DNA of 64,000 nt from Sphingomonas sp. BGYR3 (GTDB lineage: Bacteria; Pseudomonadota; Alphaproteobacteria; Sphingomonadales; Sphingomonadaceae), in NCBI RefSeq assembly GCF_025153455.1, contig NZ_JANZNT010000001.1, positions 310,001 to 374,000 on the forward strand, in the 5' to 3' direction. The position numbers and the translations under genes were made by a program. Shown piece after piece: positions 52,337 through 62,103 of this stretch. The notes below the pieces were generated by a model. The model was not told the origin of the DNA. It did no database searches and saw nothing but the letters and a program-made list of their open reading frames with translations. Positions within the stretch are counted from its first letter, which is position 1; every line of letters starts with the position of its first letter.

Positions 52337-53596
52337 ATGCGCCGCGTCGTCGTAACCGGCCTCGGCCTGGTCACCCCGCTGGGGGCCGATGTCGAAACCG
52401 CCTGGAAAAACATCATCGCGGGCAAATCGGGTGCGGGTGTCATCGCCCGGTTCGACGCCACCGATTTCCACACGAATTACGCCTGCGAAGTAAAGCCGGC
52501 GGACCATGAATACGGCTTTGATCCCGGCAAGCGGGTGGACCACAAGGTCCAGCGTCAGGTCGACCCGTTCATCGTTTACGGCATCGACGCCGCCGGACAG
52601 GCGCTGGAAGACGCCGGCCTGACCGACATGACCGAGGAACAGCGGTTTCGCGCCGGGTGCTCGATCGGTTCGGGGATCGGCGGCCTGCCCGGCATCGAAA
52701 GCGAATCCCTGGTGCTGGAGCACAAGGGGCCGAAGCGCGTGTCGCCGCATTTCGTGCACGGGCGTCTGATCAACCTGATTTCCGGTCAGGTCAGCATCAA
52801 ATATGGCCTGATGGGCCCGAACCATGCCGTCGTCACGGCGTGTTCGACGGGCGCCCATTCGATCGGCGATGCCGCGCGGATGATCGCGATGGATGACGCC
52901 GACGTCATGCTGGCGGGCGGTGCGGAAAGCGCGATCTGTCCCATCGGCATCGCCGGGTTCGGTCAGGCGCGCGCGCTGTCGACGAATTTCCGCGACGATC
53001 CGACCCGCGCCAGCCGCCCCTATGACCGCGACCGTGACGGGTTCGTCATGGGCGAGGGCGCGGGGGTCGTGGTGCTGGAGGAATATGAGCGGGCCAAGGC
53101 GCGCGGCGCGAAAATCTATGCCGAAGTGCTTGGCTATGGCCTGTCGGGCGATGCCTATCACGTGACGGCGCCGCATCCGGAGGGATCGGGCGCATTCCGG
53201 TCGATGGAAATGGCGATCCGCAAGTCTGGCCTGTCGCTGTCGGACATTGATTACATCAACGCGCATGGCACATCGACCCCGCTGGGCGACGAGCTGGAAC
53301 TGGGCGCGGTCCGCCGCCTGTTCGGCGATGCGATTGGCGATCTGTCCATGTCGTCCACCAAATCAGCCATTGGCCACTTGCTGGGCGGAGCCGGTGCGGT
53401 GGAGAGCATCTTCTGCATCCTGGCGATGCGCGACGGCATCGTGCCGCCGACGCTGAACCTGGACAACCCCAGCGAAAATTGCGCTGGCGTCGACCTGGTC
53501 CCGCACAAGGCCAAGGAGCGGAAGGTTCGCGCCGTGCTGAACAACTCGTTCGGCTTTGGCGGAACGAATGCCAGCCTGGTGATGAAGGCTATCTGA
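52337..53596 (+). CDS. fabF: 3-oxoacyl-ACP synthase II
   Basis: A 419-residue condensing enzyme that elongates acyl-ACP with malonyl-ACP. The Cys-His-His triad is intact: Cys169 in TACSTGAHSIG, His310 in INAHGTSTPLGD and His347 in IGHLLGGAGAVE. The start MRRVVVTGLGLVTPLG and the end NSFGFGGTNASLV are typical. GGAG precedes the ATG. mltG lies 37 bp downstream. Confidence 0.97.
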   Translation: MRRVVVTGLGLVTPLGADVETAWKNIIAGKSGAGVIARFDATDFHTNYACEVKPADHEYGFDPGKRVDHKVQRQVDPFIVYGIDAAGQALEDAGLTDMTEEQRFRAGCSIGSGIGGLPGIESESLVLEHKGPKRVSPHFVHGRLINLISGQVSIKYGLMGPNHAVVTACSTGAHSIGDAARMIAMDDADVMLAGGAESAICPIGIAGFGQARALSTNFRDDPTRASRPYDRDRDGFVMGEGAGVVVLEEYERAKARGAKIYAEVLGYGLSGDAYHVTAPHPEGSGAFRSMEMAIRKSGLSLSDIDYINAHGTSTPLGDELELGAVRRLFGDAIGDLSMSSTKSAIGHLLGGAGAVESIFCILAMRDGIVPPTLNLDNPSENCAGVDLVPHKAKERKVRAVLNNSFGFGGTNASLVMKAI

Positions 53597-53633
53597 TCCG
53601 GTTCATGCCCGGTCGGGTCCGGCGGAGGAACGA

Positions 53634-54602
53634 ATGCGCAAATTCGGATGTCTGCTGGTACTGGCCGGGCTGATCGCATTGGCGGTCGGCGGCTATGCCC
53701 TGCGTCAATGGGGCGGGCCGGGGCCGGCCCCCGACAATCTGACCGTGATCGTGCCGCAGGGGTCGAGCCTGACCGCGGCCGCGCGTGCGATGGAAAAGGC
53801 GGGCGCGATCGAATCGGCAGACCGGTTCCGCCTCTATGCCCGCATCTTTGGCGGATCGGAGCCGATCCGGGCGGGCGAATATCGCGTGCCCAAGGGGCTG
53901 AGCCAGTCCGACATCCTGAAGATGCTGCAGGGCGGACAGACGCTGCAACGCTTCGTGACCGTGCCGGAGGGCTGGCCGTCGGTTTTGGTACACGACGCAC
54001 TGATGAAGGCGCCGCAGCTGGAAGGGCCAGTGGCCGTGCCTGCCGAGGGATCGGTACTGCCCGACAGCTACAGCTATAACCGCGGCGACAAGCGGGCGGA
54101 CGTGCTGGCGCGGATGCAAAAGGCGATGCGCGATTACCTTGCCGAGGCATGGCAGCGCCGCAAGCCGACCACAGTTGCAAAGACACCGGAAGAGGCGATC
54201 ATCCTCGCGTCCATCGTCGAGAAGGAAACGGGCAAGGACGAGGAACGGCGCACCGTGGCCGCGGTCTATTCCAACCGCATCCGTCAGGGCATGAAGCTGC
54301 AGGCGGATCCGACGATCATCTATCCGATCACCAAGGGGCGCCCGCTGGGCCGCCGCATCCTGCGTTCGGAAATCGCGCAGGTGAACGATTACAATACCTA
54401 TGCGATGACGGGCCTGCCAAAGGGACCGATCGCCAATCCCGGCCGGGCCAGCATCGATGCGGTGCTGGACCCCGCACCGTCCAGCGCGCTGTATTTCGTG
54501 GCCGATGGCAGCGGCGGGCATATCTTTGCCGACACGCTGGAACAGCACAACGCGAACGTCCAGAAATGGTATGCCATCCGCCGGGCGCGCGGCGAGATGT
54601 GA
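53634..54602 (+). CDS. mltG: Endolytic transglycosylase MltG
   Basis: A 322-residue inner-membrane protein that cuts nascent glycan strands and sets their length. One N-terminal membrane helix (FGCLLVLAGLIALAVGGYAL) is followed by a LysM-like region and the YceG domain. The catalytic Glu is in ASIVEKETGKDEER, and the family motifs DPTIIYPITKG and YNTYAMTGLPKGPIANPG are present. GGAGGAA precedes the ATG. The fabF-mltG order is common in alphaproteobacteria. Confidence 0.95.
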   Translation: MRKFGCLLVLAGLIALAVGGYALRQWGGPGPAPDNLTVIVPQGSSLTAAARAMEKAGAIESADRFRLYARIFGGSEPIRAGEYRVPKGLSQSDILKMLQGGQTLQRFVTVPEGWPSVLVHDALMKAPQLEGPVAVPAEGSVLPDSYSYNRGDKRADVLARMQKAMRDYLAEAWQRRKPTTVAKTPEEAIILASIVEKETGKDEERRTVAAVYSNRIRQGMKLQADPTIIYPITKGRPLGRRILRSEIAQVNDYNTYAMTGLPKGPIANPGRASIDAVLDPAPSSALYFVADGSGGHIFADTLEQHNANVQKWYAIRRARGEM

Positions 54603-54605
54603 CGC

Positions 54606-54674
54606 TGCGTAGCTGAGCCAGCGCCCAGCTACGCACCATCAAATACAGTAAGGATGCCCGGCGCGGGCCGGGCA
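54606..54674. terminator. Pair of terminator-like hairpins between mltG and eda
   Basis: A perfect 10-bp stem (TGCGTAGCTG / CAGCTACGCA, 54606-54635) and a perfect 8-bp stem (TGCCCGGC / GCCGGGCA, 54655-54674) lie between two convergent genes. Neither has a strong T-tract, but together they probably separate the two transcripts. Confidence 0.55.
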
Positions 54675-54685
54675 GTACCGGTCGG

Positions 54686-55297
54686 TCAGCGCGCCAGGCT
54701 GGCCGCGTCGCGGGCGAGCTGTTCCACCTCGGCCAGGCTGGCGCCCTTTGGCGTGATCCAGCTGCCCCCGACGCACAGAACGGGATCGAAACCCAGCCAG
54801 TTGGGGGCGGTCGCCGCGCTGATTCCGCCGGTCGGGCAGAACTGCGCCTCGTAAAACGGAGCAGCCAGCGCCTTCAGCGCCTTTAGCCCGCCCGATGTTT
54901 CGGCCGGAAAGAATTTGAAGTGTCGCAGGCCGAGGTCATAGCCGCGCATGATGTCGCCCGCGGTCGCAACGCCCGGCAGGAACGGGACGCCCGACTGGAT
55001 GATCGCATCGCCCAGCCGTTCGGTGAGGCCGGGGGACACGATGAACTCGGCCCCGGCATTCATCGCCTCGGCGAACTGGTCGGTGTTCACCACTGTGCCC
55101 GCGCCGACGATTGCACCCGGCACCTGCTTCATCTCGCGGATCGCATCCAGCGCGGCAGCGGTGCGCAACGTGACCTCCAGCACCTTCAGCCCGCCGGCGA
55201 CCAGCGCCTCGGCCAGGGGGCGGGCCGTAGCGGCATCTTCGATCACCAGAACCGGGATGACCGGGCTGGTCCGCATGATCGCTTCGATACCGTTCAT
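54686..55297 (-). CDS. eda: 2-dehydro-3-deoxy-6-phosphogluconate aldolase
   Basis: A 203-residue class I aldolase that cleaves KDPG to pyruvate and glyceraldehyde 3-phosphate, the last step of the Entner-Doudoroff route. The Schiff-base Lys128 lies in RHFKFFPAE, and Glu41 and Arg45 in LEVTLRT. The CPTGGIS phosphate-binding segment is present. Its start overlaps the glk stop by 4 bp. It is the last gene of zwf-pgl-edd-glk-eda. Confidence 0.96.
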   Translation of the reverse strand: MNGIEAIMRTSPVIPVLVIEDAATARPLAEALVAGGLKVLEVTLRTAAALDAIREMKQVPGAIVGAGTVVNTDQFAEAMNAGAEFIVSPGLTERLGDAIIQSGVPFLPGVATAGDIMRGYDLGLRHFKFFPAETSGGLKALKALAAPFYEAQFCPTGGISAATAPNWLGFDPVLCVGGSWITPKGASLAEVEQLARDAASLAR

Positions 55298-56268
55298 CGC
55301 GTGTGCTCCTGAGCATAGGCAGCCGCAGCGCCATACAGGCCGGGCTGGGGATGGGTGATGATTTTGACCGGAATGGACTTCATCAGCGTGGTAAAGCGGC
55401 CCTTGGCGGTGAACCGCTGTTCAAACCCGGATTCGAGTAGCTTGTCCTTGAGCCGCAGGCCAAGCCCGCCGGCAATCACCACGCCCTTTGGCCCATGAGC
55501 CAGGGCAAGGTCGCCCGCAATCGCGCCAAGGGCGAGGCAGAACCGGTCCAGCGCGGCGACGGCGATGCTGTCCGTGCCGTCCAGCGCCATGGTCCACAGC
55601 GTCTTGTCGTCACGGCTTTTGACAGGAAGGTTTTCCAGCTCGGCCAATGCCTCGTAAATCGCGACGATGCCGGGACCGGATGCGACCCGTTCGGCCGAAA
55701 CGCGGGTAAAGGTCTTGCGCAGGCGCTTCAGCAGCGCGTCCTCGATCCCGTCCAGCGGGGCGAAATCCATGTGGCCGCCCTCGGTTTCGATCACATGGTA
55801 ATGGCCGTCCCGTCCGGTGCGGAACACCTGAGCAACGCCAAGGCCTGTGCCGGGTCCGCACACGGTGATCGATCCGCTGTCGGGCAGGGGCACGTCCGGA
55901 CCGCACAGATGAACCAGCTGGCTGTCATCGACCTGTGCGACCGCATGGCCGATGGCGCCGAAATCGTTGATGAGCGACCAGTTGTCGACCTCCAGCCGTT
56001 CGTTGATCAACGGCGGGCGGATGATCCAGGGATTGTTGGTCAGCTTGATCAGATCGGGATTGATCGGGCTGGCGACGGCGATGGCTGCCGCACGGGGCAG
56101 CGGACGGCCGGCATCTCGCCCGAAATGCTGCCACGCCAGCTGAAGACTGCCATGTTCGGCGGTTTTCAGCGTGACCGGTTCGCCCAGGGCGACGACCTTG
56201 CCATTCTCTACCTCTGCAATGGCAAAGCGGGCATGCGTGCCCCCGATATCAACCGCTACGATTTCCAT
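55294..56268 (-). CDS. glk: Glucokinase
   Basis: A 324-residue ROK-unrelated (Glk-type) glucokinase. The phosphate-binding start AVDIGGTHARFAIAE, the catalytic region NDFGAIGHAV and the glucose-binding Glu in TEGGHMDFAP are visible. The C-terminal adenosine motif is GVVIAGGLGLRL. It phosphorylates glucose for the Entner-Doudoroff pathway encoded around it. The gap to edd is 20 bp, and the end overlaps eda. Confidence 0.95.
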   Translation of the reverse strand: MEIVAVDIGGTHARFAIAEVENGKVVALGEPVTLKTAEHGSLQLAWQHFGRDAGRPLPRAAAIAVASPINPDLIKLTNNPWIIRPPLINERLEVDNWSLINDFGAIGHAVAQVDDSQLVHLCGPDVPLPDSGSITVCGPGTGLGVAQVFRTGRDGHYHVIETEGGHMDFAPLDGIEDALLKRLRKTFTRVSAERVASGPGIVAIYEALAELENLPVKSRDDKTLWTMALDGTDSIAVAALDRFCLALGAIAGDLALAHGPKGVVIAGGLGLRLKDKLLESGFEQRFTAKGRFTTLMKSIPVKIITHPQPGLYGAAAAYAQEHTR

Positions 56269-56288
56269 CTTATCCCCTCCTGACGCGT

Positions 56289-58109
56289 TTACAGGCCGGC
56301 CGCAGCCAGCATGGCGGATGCGCCGCGCTCCGCCTCATCCGCCTGCCGCAGCATGGCGAACAGTTCGCGGCCCGTGCCATCCGGCGCGGGCGGCGCCTCG
56401 GCCAGCGGCCGTGCTGCCCATTCCGCCGGATCGACCAGCGCCTCCAGCGTGCCGGCCTCTGCGTCCAGCCGCACCACATCGCCGTCGCGCAGGCGGGCGA
56501 TCGGGCCGCCGCCCAGTCCCTCTGGCGACAGGTGGATGGCAGCGGGAACCTTGCCCGACGCGCCCGACATCCGCCCGTCAGTGACCAGTGCGACGCGGAA
56601 CCCACGGTTCTGAAGCACGCCCAGCGGCGGCGTCAGCTTGTGCAGTTCCGGCATCCCGTTGGCGCGCGGCCCCTGAAACCGGACGACGACCACGACGTCG
56701 CGGTCAAGCTCGCCCGCCTTGAACGCGGCCTGGACGGCAGCCTGATCGTCGAACACGCGAGCGGGCGCCTCGATGGTCCAGCGGTCGCGCTCGACGGCCG
56801 ACACCTTGATGCAGGCGCGGCCCAGATTGCCGGACAGGATGCGAAAGCCGCCTTCCGGTGAAAACGGCGCGTCGATGGTGCGCACGATGCTGTCGTCGCC
56901 GCTGTCGCTCGGGTGATCGTGCCAGACCAGAGCGTCGCCCTTGATCGCAGGCTTGCGGGCATAGGCGGCCATGCCGTCCCGCGCGATCGTCAGGATGTCG
57001 CCGTGCATCAACCCGCCGCGCAGCAGTTCGCGGATGACGAAGCTGGGACCGCCGGCATCCTCGAACCCGTTCACGTCCGCCGATCCGTTGGGATAGACCC
57101 GCGCGAGCAGCGGCACGCTGCGCGACAGGCGGTCAAAATCCTCCCAGTCGATCACGATTCCGGCGGACCGCGCGATGGCGGGCAGGTGGATCAGGTGATT
57201 GGTCGACCCGCCCGTGGCGAGCAAGGCGATGGCGGCGTTGACGATGGCGCGTTCGTCCACGCACTCGCCGATGGGACGGTAATCGTCGCCGTCCCAACCG
57301 ATCTCCGCCAGCCGATGGACGGCGGCGCGGGTCAGTTCCTGGCGCAGCTTGGTGCCCGGATTGGCAAAGGACGCGGCCGGGATGTGCAGGCCCATCGCCT
57401 CCATCATCATCTGATTGCTGTTGGCTGTGCCGTAAAAGGTGCACGTCCCCTTGGAATGATAGGCGGAAATCTCCGCCTCCATCAGTTCCTCGCGGCTGGC
57501 CTTACCCTCGGCATAGAGTTCGCGGACGCGAGCCTTTTCCTTGTTGCTGATGCCGGTCGCCATCGGGCCGCCGGGGATCAGCACCATGGGCAGATGGCCA
57601 AAGCGCAGTGCGCCCATCAACAGGCCGGGTACGATCTTGTCACAGATGCCGAGCAGCGCCGCACCCTCGAACGTGCGGTGGGACAGGGCGATGGCGGTGG
57701 ACAGGGCAATGGTGTCGCGGCTGAACAGCGACAATTCCATGCCCTGATACCCCTGGGTCACGCCGTCGCACATGGCGGGCACGCCGCCAGCCACCTGCGC
57801 CGTGGCACCGGCCTCCATCGCCCAGACCTTCATCTGTTCGGGATAGCGGTAATAGGTCGCGTGCGCCGACAGCATGTCGTTATAGGCGGTGACGATCCCG
57901 ATGTTCATCCGGTTGGCCGGTTTCATCAGGTCGCGCTGCTCGTCCGTGCCGGCATAGGCATGGGCAAGGTTTGCGCAGCCCAGTTTCGGCCGGTCGGCGC
58001 CCGAATCGCGTTCGCGCTTCATCAGGGCCAGATACGCCTCGCGCCCCGGACGGCTGCGTTCGATGACGCGGTCGGTTACGGCGGCGATTTCGGGGTGCAG
58101 GTTGGTCAT
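56289..58109 (-). CDS. edd: 6-phosphogluconate dehydratase
   Basis: A 606-residue iron-sulfur dehydratase of the IlvD/Edd family that converts 6-phosphogluconate to KDPG. Cys residues expected to hold the cluster lie in [25 protein letters not shown] and [14 protein letters not shown]. The [14 protein letters not shown] and [17 protein letters not shown] segments are typical. It lies between pgl and glk in the operon. Confidence 0.96.
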   Translation of the reverse strand: MTNLHPEIAAVTDRVIERSRPGREAYLALMKRERDSGADRPKLGCANLAHAYAGTDEQRDLMKPANRMNIGIVTAYNDMLSAHATYYRYPEQMKVWAMEAGATAQVAGGVPAMCDGVTQGYQGMELSLFSRDTIALSTAIALSHRTFEGAALLGICDKIVPGLLMGALRFGHLPMVLIPGGPMATGISNKEKARVRELYAEGKASREELMEAEISAYHSKGTCTFYGTANSNQMMMEAMGLHIPAASFANPGTKLRQELTRAAVHRLAEIGWDGDDYRPIGECVDERAIVNAAIALLATGGSTNHLIHLPAIARSAGIVIDWEDFDRLSRSVPLLARVYPNGSADVNGFEDAGGPSFVIRELLRGGLMHGDILTIARDGMAAYARKPAIKGDALVWHDHPSDSGDDSIVRTIDAPFSPEGGFRILSGNLGRACIKVSAVERDRWTIEAPARVFDDQAAVQAAFKAGELDRDVVVVVRFQGPRANGMPELHKLTPPLGVLQNRGFRVALVTDGRMSGASGKVPAAIHLSPEGLGGGPIARLRDGDVVRLDAEAGTLEALVDPAEWAARPLAEAPPAPDGTGRELFAMLRQADEAERGASAMLAAAGL

Positions 58110-58129
58110 CGGGATCCCCTTTGTCTCGC

Positions 58130-58837
58130 TTACGCGCCCCAGTGGATGTCCACGGGCAGGTCGATGTCGGCCAGCAGACGACCGATGGGATAGGCGGAGG
58201 AAGCGCCCTGTTGGATGGCGCGTTCCAGCACGTCCTTCTTCTCATCGCCAGTGATCGCGATCATCAGCGCCTTGGCCGTGGCGATGGCGGATGCGGACAG
58301 GGTGACGCGGGGAACGGGCGCCTCTGCCGGCAGGGGATCGGGCATCACGCCCAGCGCGCGGCGCTCCTTTGGCCCGGTCAGCGCCTCGGCAAGGTCGGGG
58401 CCGGGAAAGATCGACGCCGTGTGGCCGTCCGCGCCCATGCCCAGCACAACAAGGTCGAGCGGCCAGTGCAGATCCTGAAGCCGTGCATCGGCGGCACGGC
58501 CGCACGCCTTGTAATCCTCCGCCTTTTCGCTGGTGATCGGAATGACCCGCGCGCCGAGCGGCAGGAAGGTGCGGGCAATCATCGTCACGTTGGACAACGC
58601 ATCGCCCATCGGCACGATGCGATCGTCGGTCGGGATGATCGTCACCCGTTTCCAGTCGAGCTTGGTCTTGGCCAGCTTGTCATAGGCCGGTTGGGGTGTC
58701 CGACCACCGGCCAGCGCGATGACGGCGCTGCCGCGCGCGTCGATCGCGCTTTCGATCACGAAGCCGATATCGCCAGCCAGCGCGTCGGCAAATTCGGACT
58801 TTTCGTCATATTCCCACCATTCGATTTCATCGGCCAT
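58130..58837 (-). CDS. pgl: 6-phosphogluconolactonase
   Basis: A 235-residue DevB/SOL-type lactonase that opens 6-phosphogluconolactone. The family signatures [23 protein letters not shown] and [17 protein letters not shown] are clear. The ATG at 58837 has AGGAG 9 bases upstream; an in-frame start nine codons earlier has none. It lies between zwf and edd, matching the reaction order. Confidence 0.95.
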   Translation of the reverse strand: MADEIEWWEYDEKSEFADALAGDIGFVIESAIDARGSAVIALAGGRTPQPAYDKLAKTKLDWKRVTIIPTDDRIVPMGDALSNVTMIARTFLPLGARVIPITSEKAEDYKACGRAADARLQDLHWPLDLVVLGMGADGHTASIFPGPDLAEALTGPKERRALGVMPDPLPAEAPVPRVTLSASAIATAKALMIAITGDEKKDVLERAIQQGASSAYPIGRLLADIDLPVDIHWGA

Positions 58838-58885
58838 GGTCGGGGTCTCCTTGATAATGGTCACTGGGACGAAGGCACGGGAACG

Positions 58886-60337
58886 TCACTCGTTCCAGGT
58901 CACATCGTCCTTTTCGGTCAGCGCGATCGCTGCATTCGGTCCCCAGCTGCCCGAGGCATAGGGTTTGGGCCGGACGCCCTGATCGATCCATCCCTGACGG
59001 ATCGCGTCGATCCACACCCATTGCGCCTCCACCTCGTCGCGCCGGACGAACAGGGTCGGATCGCCCTCGATCAGGTCGAGGAGCAGGCGTTCATAGGCGA
59101 TGCGGCGGCGGGTGCCGGCAAAGGCAGTGGTCAGCGACAGGTCGAGCGGCACTTCGCGAAGGCGCACCCCGTCCCGGTCCAGTCCCGGTTCCTTGGCCAT
59201 CACGAGCAGGCGGACATATTCCTCCGGCTGCAGGCGGATGACCAGCGTATTGGGCTGAAGCGCACCGCCGCGCTCGGAAAAGATCGAATGGGGCACCGGC
59301 TTGAACTGAACAACGATTTCGCTGCGCCGTTCGGCCATGCGCTTGCCGCTGCGCAGGTAAAAGGGCACGCCCTGCCACCGCCAGTTGTCGACATGGGCCT
59401 TGATCGCGACAAAGGTTTCGGTGGTGCTGGGGCGGCCCAGCTCCTCCTCGTAACTGCCGACGATCTTTGCTCCCACGGCGCCCGGGCCATATTGGCCGGT
59501 CACCGTCAGCTTGTCGGCATCGGTGATCGGGCGCAGCGAGCGCAGCACCTTGACCTTTTCATCGCGGATGGCGGTGCCGTCAAAACGGGATGGCGGCTCC
59601 ATCGCGATCAGCGCCAGCAGCTGAAGCATATGGTTCTGCACCATGTCGCGCAGCGCGCCGGACCCGTCATAATAGCCTGCGCGCCCCTCTAGCCCCACGG
59701 TTTCGCTGACCGTGATCTGGACATGGTCGATGCCGCGCGCGTTCCAGCTGGGTTCGAACAGAGCGTTGCCGAAGCGCAGCGCCAGGATGTTCTGGACGGT
59801 TTCCTTGCCCAGATAATGGTCGATGCGGAACGTGCGCTCTTCGGGAAACGCGCTGGCCACGATGTCGTTGATCTGCCGGCTGGTATCGAGATCGGTGCCA
59901 AGCGGCTTTTCCAGGCTGATCCGGACATTGTCGCCCGTCAGCCCCGCCGATTTCAGCCCTTCGATCGTTGGCCCGAACAGGGAAGGGGCCGTGGACAGGA
60001 AAATCGCCAGACCGCCCGAAATGTCGCCAAGCTTGGTGGCCAAGGCATCGAACCCTTCGATGGTCGATGCATCGAGCGGCTGATAATGCAGGCGATCGAG
60101 AAAGCCCTGGATCGTCGCCGGATCCTTTCGGTCGTCCGGCAGAAATTCGTCCAGCGCCTTTGCCGCGAACGCGCGAAAGCCCGCATCGTCCATTTCCGAC
60201 CGGGCCGTGCCGGTGATGGTCAGGCCATCGGTCAGCAGGCCATCGGCGTGAAGGCCGTGAAGCGAGGGCAGAAGCATCCGCTGCGACAGGTCCCCCGTCG
60301 CACCAAATAACAGCAGCTTGCCGAACGGCCGGGTCAT
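58886..60337 (-). CDS. zwf: Glucose-6-phosphate 1-dehydrogenase
   Basis: A 483-residue enzyme that oxidises glucose 6-phosphate to the lactone, yielding NAD(P)H. The cofactor motif is LFGATGDLSQRMLLPSL, and the catalytic site is FRIDHYLGKETVQN. The ATG at 60337 is preceded by AGGGGA and is preferred to an in-frame start 13 codons upstream. First gene of the Entner-Doudoroff operon. The 99 bp upstream hold no palindrome that I recognise as a HexR-type site. Confidence 0.96.
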   Translation of the reverse strand: MTRPFGKLLLFGATGDLSQRMLLPSLHGLHADGLLTDGLTITGTARSEMDDAGFRAFAAKALDEFLPDDRKDPATIQGFLDRLHYQPLDASTIEGFDALATKLGDISGGLAIFLSTAPSLFGPTIEGLKSAGLTGDNVRISLEKPLGTDLDTSRQINDIVASAFPEERTFRIDHYLGKETVQNILALRFGNALFEPSWNARGIDHVQITVSETVGLEGRAGYYDGSGALRDMVQNHMLQLLALIAMEPPSRFDGTAIRDEKVKVLRSLRPITDADKLTVTGQYGPGAVGAKIVGSYEEELGRPSTTETFVAIKAHVDNWRWQGVPFYLRSGKRMAERRSEIVVQFKPVPHSIFSERGGALQPNTLVIRLQPEEYVRLLVMAKEPGLDRDGVRLREVPLDLSLTTAFAGTRRRIAYERLLLDLIEGDPTLFVRRDEVEAQWVWIDAIRQGWIDQGVRPKPYASGSWGPNAAIALTEKDDVTWNE

Positions 60338-60436
60338 AGCATCCCCTGAAACGATGGTCCTCGTTGCGCCTAGCAAGGCTTAGCCCTGCCGCGAACCCGC
60401 AGGATGCGATTTTTTCGTATGCGGTACGATTGCCGG

Positions 60437-61363
60437 TTAAAGCGACAGCCCCGAAAGTGGATCACAACCGGCCATGATGTTGAGGTTATGGACCGCCGCT
60501 CCGGCCGCGCCCTTGCCCAGATTATCCAGCGTTGCAACCAGCCGAGCGGGGCCGCGATCATTGCCGAAAACGCGCAGCGTCATCCGGTCGGTGCCGGCAT
60601 TTTCCTCGATCATCAGCTGCGCTTCGTCGGCGGTAGCTACGTCGATCAGCGGCGCGTTCTGATACGCCTCTCTCAGCACGTTTTCGATAGTCGTGACGGA
60701 TGGCGCGCGGGGCAGCATGGCCAGCGGCAACGGCACTTCCAGCAGCATCCCGCGATAGGTTGCCGCAACGGCGGGCTGAAACACCGGTGCGTGTTCCATG
60801 CGCGAATGTTTTTGCATTTCCGGCAGGTGCTTGTGCGCCAGATTGAGGCCGTAGGCGCGATAGCCGGTCGCAGCCTTTCCGCTTTCGAATTCCTCAATCA
60901 TCGCGCGGCCGCCGCCGGAATAGCCGGACGCACCGCCCGCCGACAGCATCCATTGCGCAGGGATGATGCCGGCCCGGACGAGGGGGCGGACAAGGGCAAG
61001 ATATGCCGTCGGCCAGCAACCGGGATTGGCGACGCGGCCCGCATCGGCAATCGCCGCAAGCTGGGTCGGCTCAAGCTCGGCAAAGCCATAGGTCCAGCCA
61101 TCGGCAACCCGATGCGCGGTCGAGGCGTCGATGATCCGCGTCCGGGGATTGGTGACGAGCGAAACCGCCTCTACCGCCGCATCGTCGGGCAGGCAGAGGA
61201 TCGCATAATCGGCATCATTCAACGCCTGAGCCCGGCGGCCCGCATCCTTGCGGTCAGCATCGTCCAGCAGGATCAGCTGAAATTCCGGCCGGCCGGCCAG
61301 CCGGTCGCGGATTTCAAGGCCGGTGGTGCCGACAGCGCCGTCGATGAACAGCGAGGCGGTCAT
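60437..61363 (-). CDS. argC: N-acetyl-gamma-glutamyl-phosphate reductase (type 2)
   Basis: A 308-residue NADPH-dependent reductase in arginine synthesis, of the shorter type 2 form. The catalytic Cys116 lies in VANPGCWPTAYLAL, and FIDGAVGTTGLEI is the cofactor loop. The ATG at 61363 overlaps the stop of the upstream NlpC/P60-like gene (ATGA), which links the two in one transcript. Confidence 0.93.
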   Translation of the reverse strand: MTASLFIDGAVGTTGLEIRDRLAGRPEFQLILLDDADRKDAGRRAQALNDADYAILCLPDDAAVEAVSLVTNPRTRIIDASTAHRVADGWTYGFAELEPTQLAAIADAGRVANPGCWPTAYLALVRPLVRAGIIPAQWMLSAGGASGYSGGGRAMIEEFESGKAATGYRAYGLNLAHKHLPEMQKHSRMEHAPVFQPAVAATYRGMLLEVPLPLAMLPRAPSVTTIENVLREAYQNAPLIDVATADEAQLMIEENAGTDRMTLRVFGNDRGPARLVATLDNLGKGAAGAAVHNLNIMAGCDPLSGLSL

Positions 61364-62103
61364 GCCCGGACCCGCCGCGCCGAAACCTCGCCCACCTGCG
61401 CCAGCCATTCGGCCAGCGGCAATTCGATGACCCCTGAGGCTGGATCGACCGTCACGACGCTCTGGTCGTCGACAAGCACGGCTGCGCTATCGGTCGCGAA
61501 CAGGAGGTCGCCGGGCTGCACCGCCGAACGCTCGACCGCGGTGCCCGCTTCGTCCTGCATCGGCCGGAAACGCGGTTTTCCGACACTGCCGCCCAGAATC
61601 AGGAAGATGAAACCAGCCGTGTCCACCCCGGCGAAGGAACGCCCGCCCGCCTGATACGGCGTTCCAAGCAGATGACGGGCACGCTCCGCAGGCGTTCCCG
61701 GCAGCGGCGCGGGCAGGGCGCGTGGCGGAACATCGGCATCCAGCCCGCTGGCGGCAACATAGCCGACCGAGCCATCCGCCGCGCGGCCCCAGGCCCGATC
61801 CGCCGCCACCTCCAGCACCTCGAACGGCTCCCCGTCCAGCACAATGGACAGGGGATCCCCGTCCATCTGCGCGGTCGGCCATAACGGCAAGTCGGCGCTG
61901 GCAACCGCCGTCAGTGCGCGGGAATAATGCGGCGCAAAGATGCTGCCCGCCAGACGGACGTCGACCAAGTCGCGCCGTGCCGGTGTTACCCGCGGGTCAT
62001 AGGCCCGCGATTTGCCGTCCAGATGGAAACGCTCAACCGGCGACGCGGCGTCGACCGTGTCGTTCGGCGTCCGCTGGACCGAGCAATTGTCCGATTTCGT
62101 CAA
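61360..62103 (-). CDS. NlpC/P60-like protein with lost catalytic residues
   Basis: A 247-residue protein with an SH3-like region (about 75-125, ending GSVGYVAASGL) followed by an NlpC/P60-type domain. The signature GTPYQAGGRSFAGVDTAGF lines up with the family motif, but the nucleophile Cys is Thr162. The His of the usual HVAI-type strand is replaced by Ser/Ala (residues 206-208), and the later His is gone too. It therefore cannot work as a normal C40 endopeptidase. The start is a TTG at 62103 that overlaps the upstream marR gene by 71 bp; no ATG or GTG lies in the first 60 codons. The reading frame is otherwise intact. Confidence 0.75.
   Translation of the reverse strand: MTKSDNCSVQRTPNDTVDAASPVERFHLDGKSRAYDPRVTPARRDLVDVRLAGSIFAPHYSRALTAVASADLPLWPTAQMDGDPLSIVLDGEPFEVLEVAADRAWGRAADGSVGYVAASGLDADVPPRALPAPLPGTPAERARHLLGTPYQAGGRSFAGVDTAGFIFLILGGSVGKPRFRPMQDEAGTAVERSAVQPGDLLFATDSAAVLVDDQSVVTVDPASGVIELPLAEWLAQVGEVSARRVRA

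Noticed and set aside
60338..60436. A HexR-type operator before zwf
   Set aside because: No palindrome like the known HexR site is present; only short, weak symmetry such as GGCTTAGCC.
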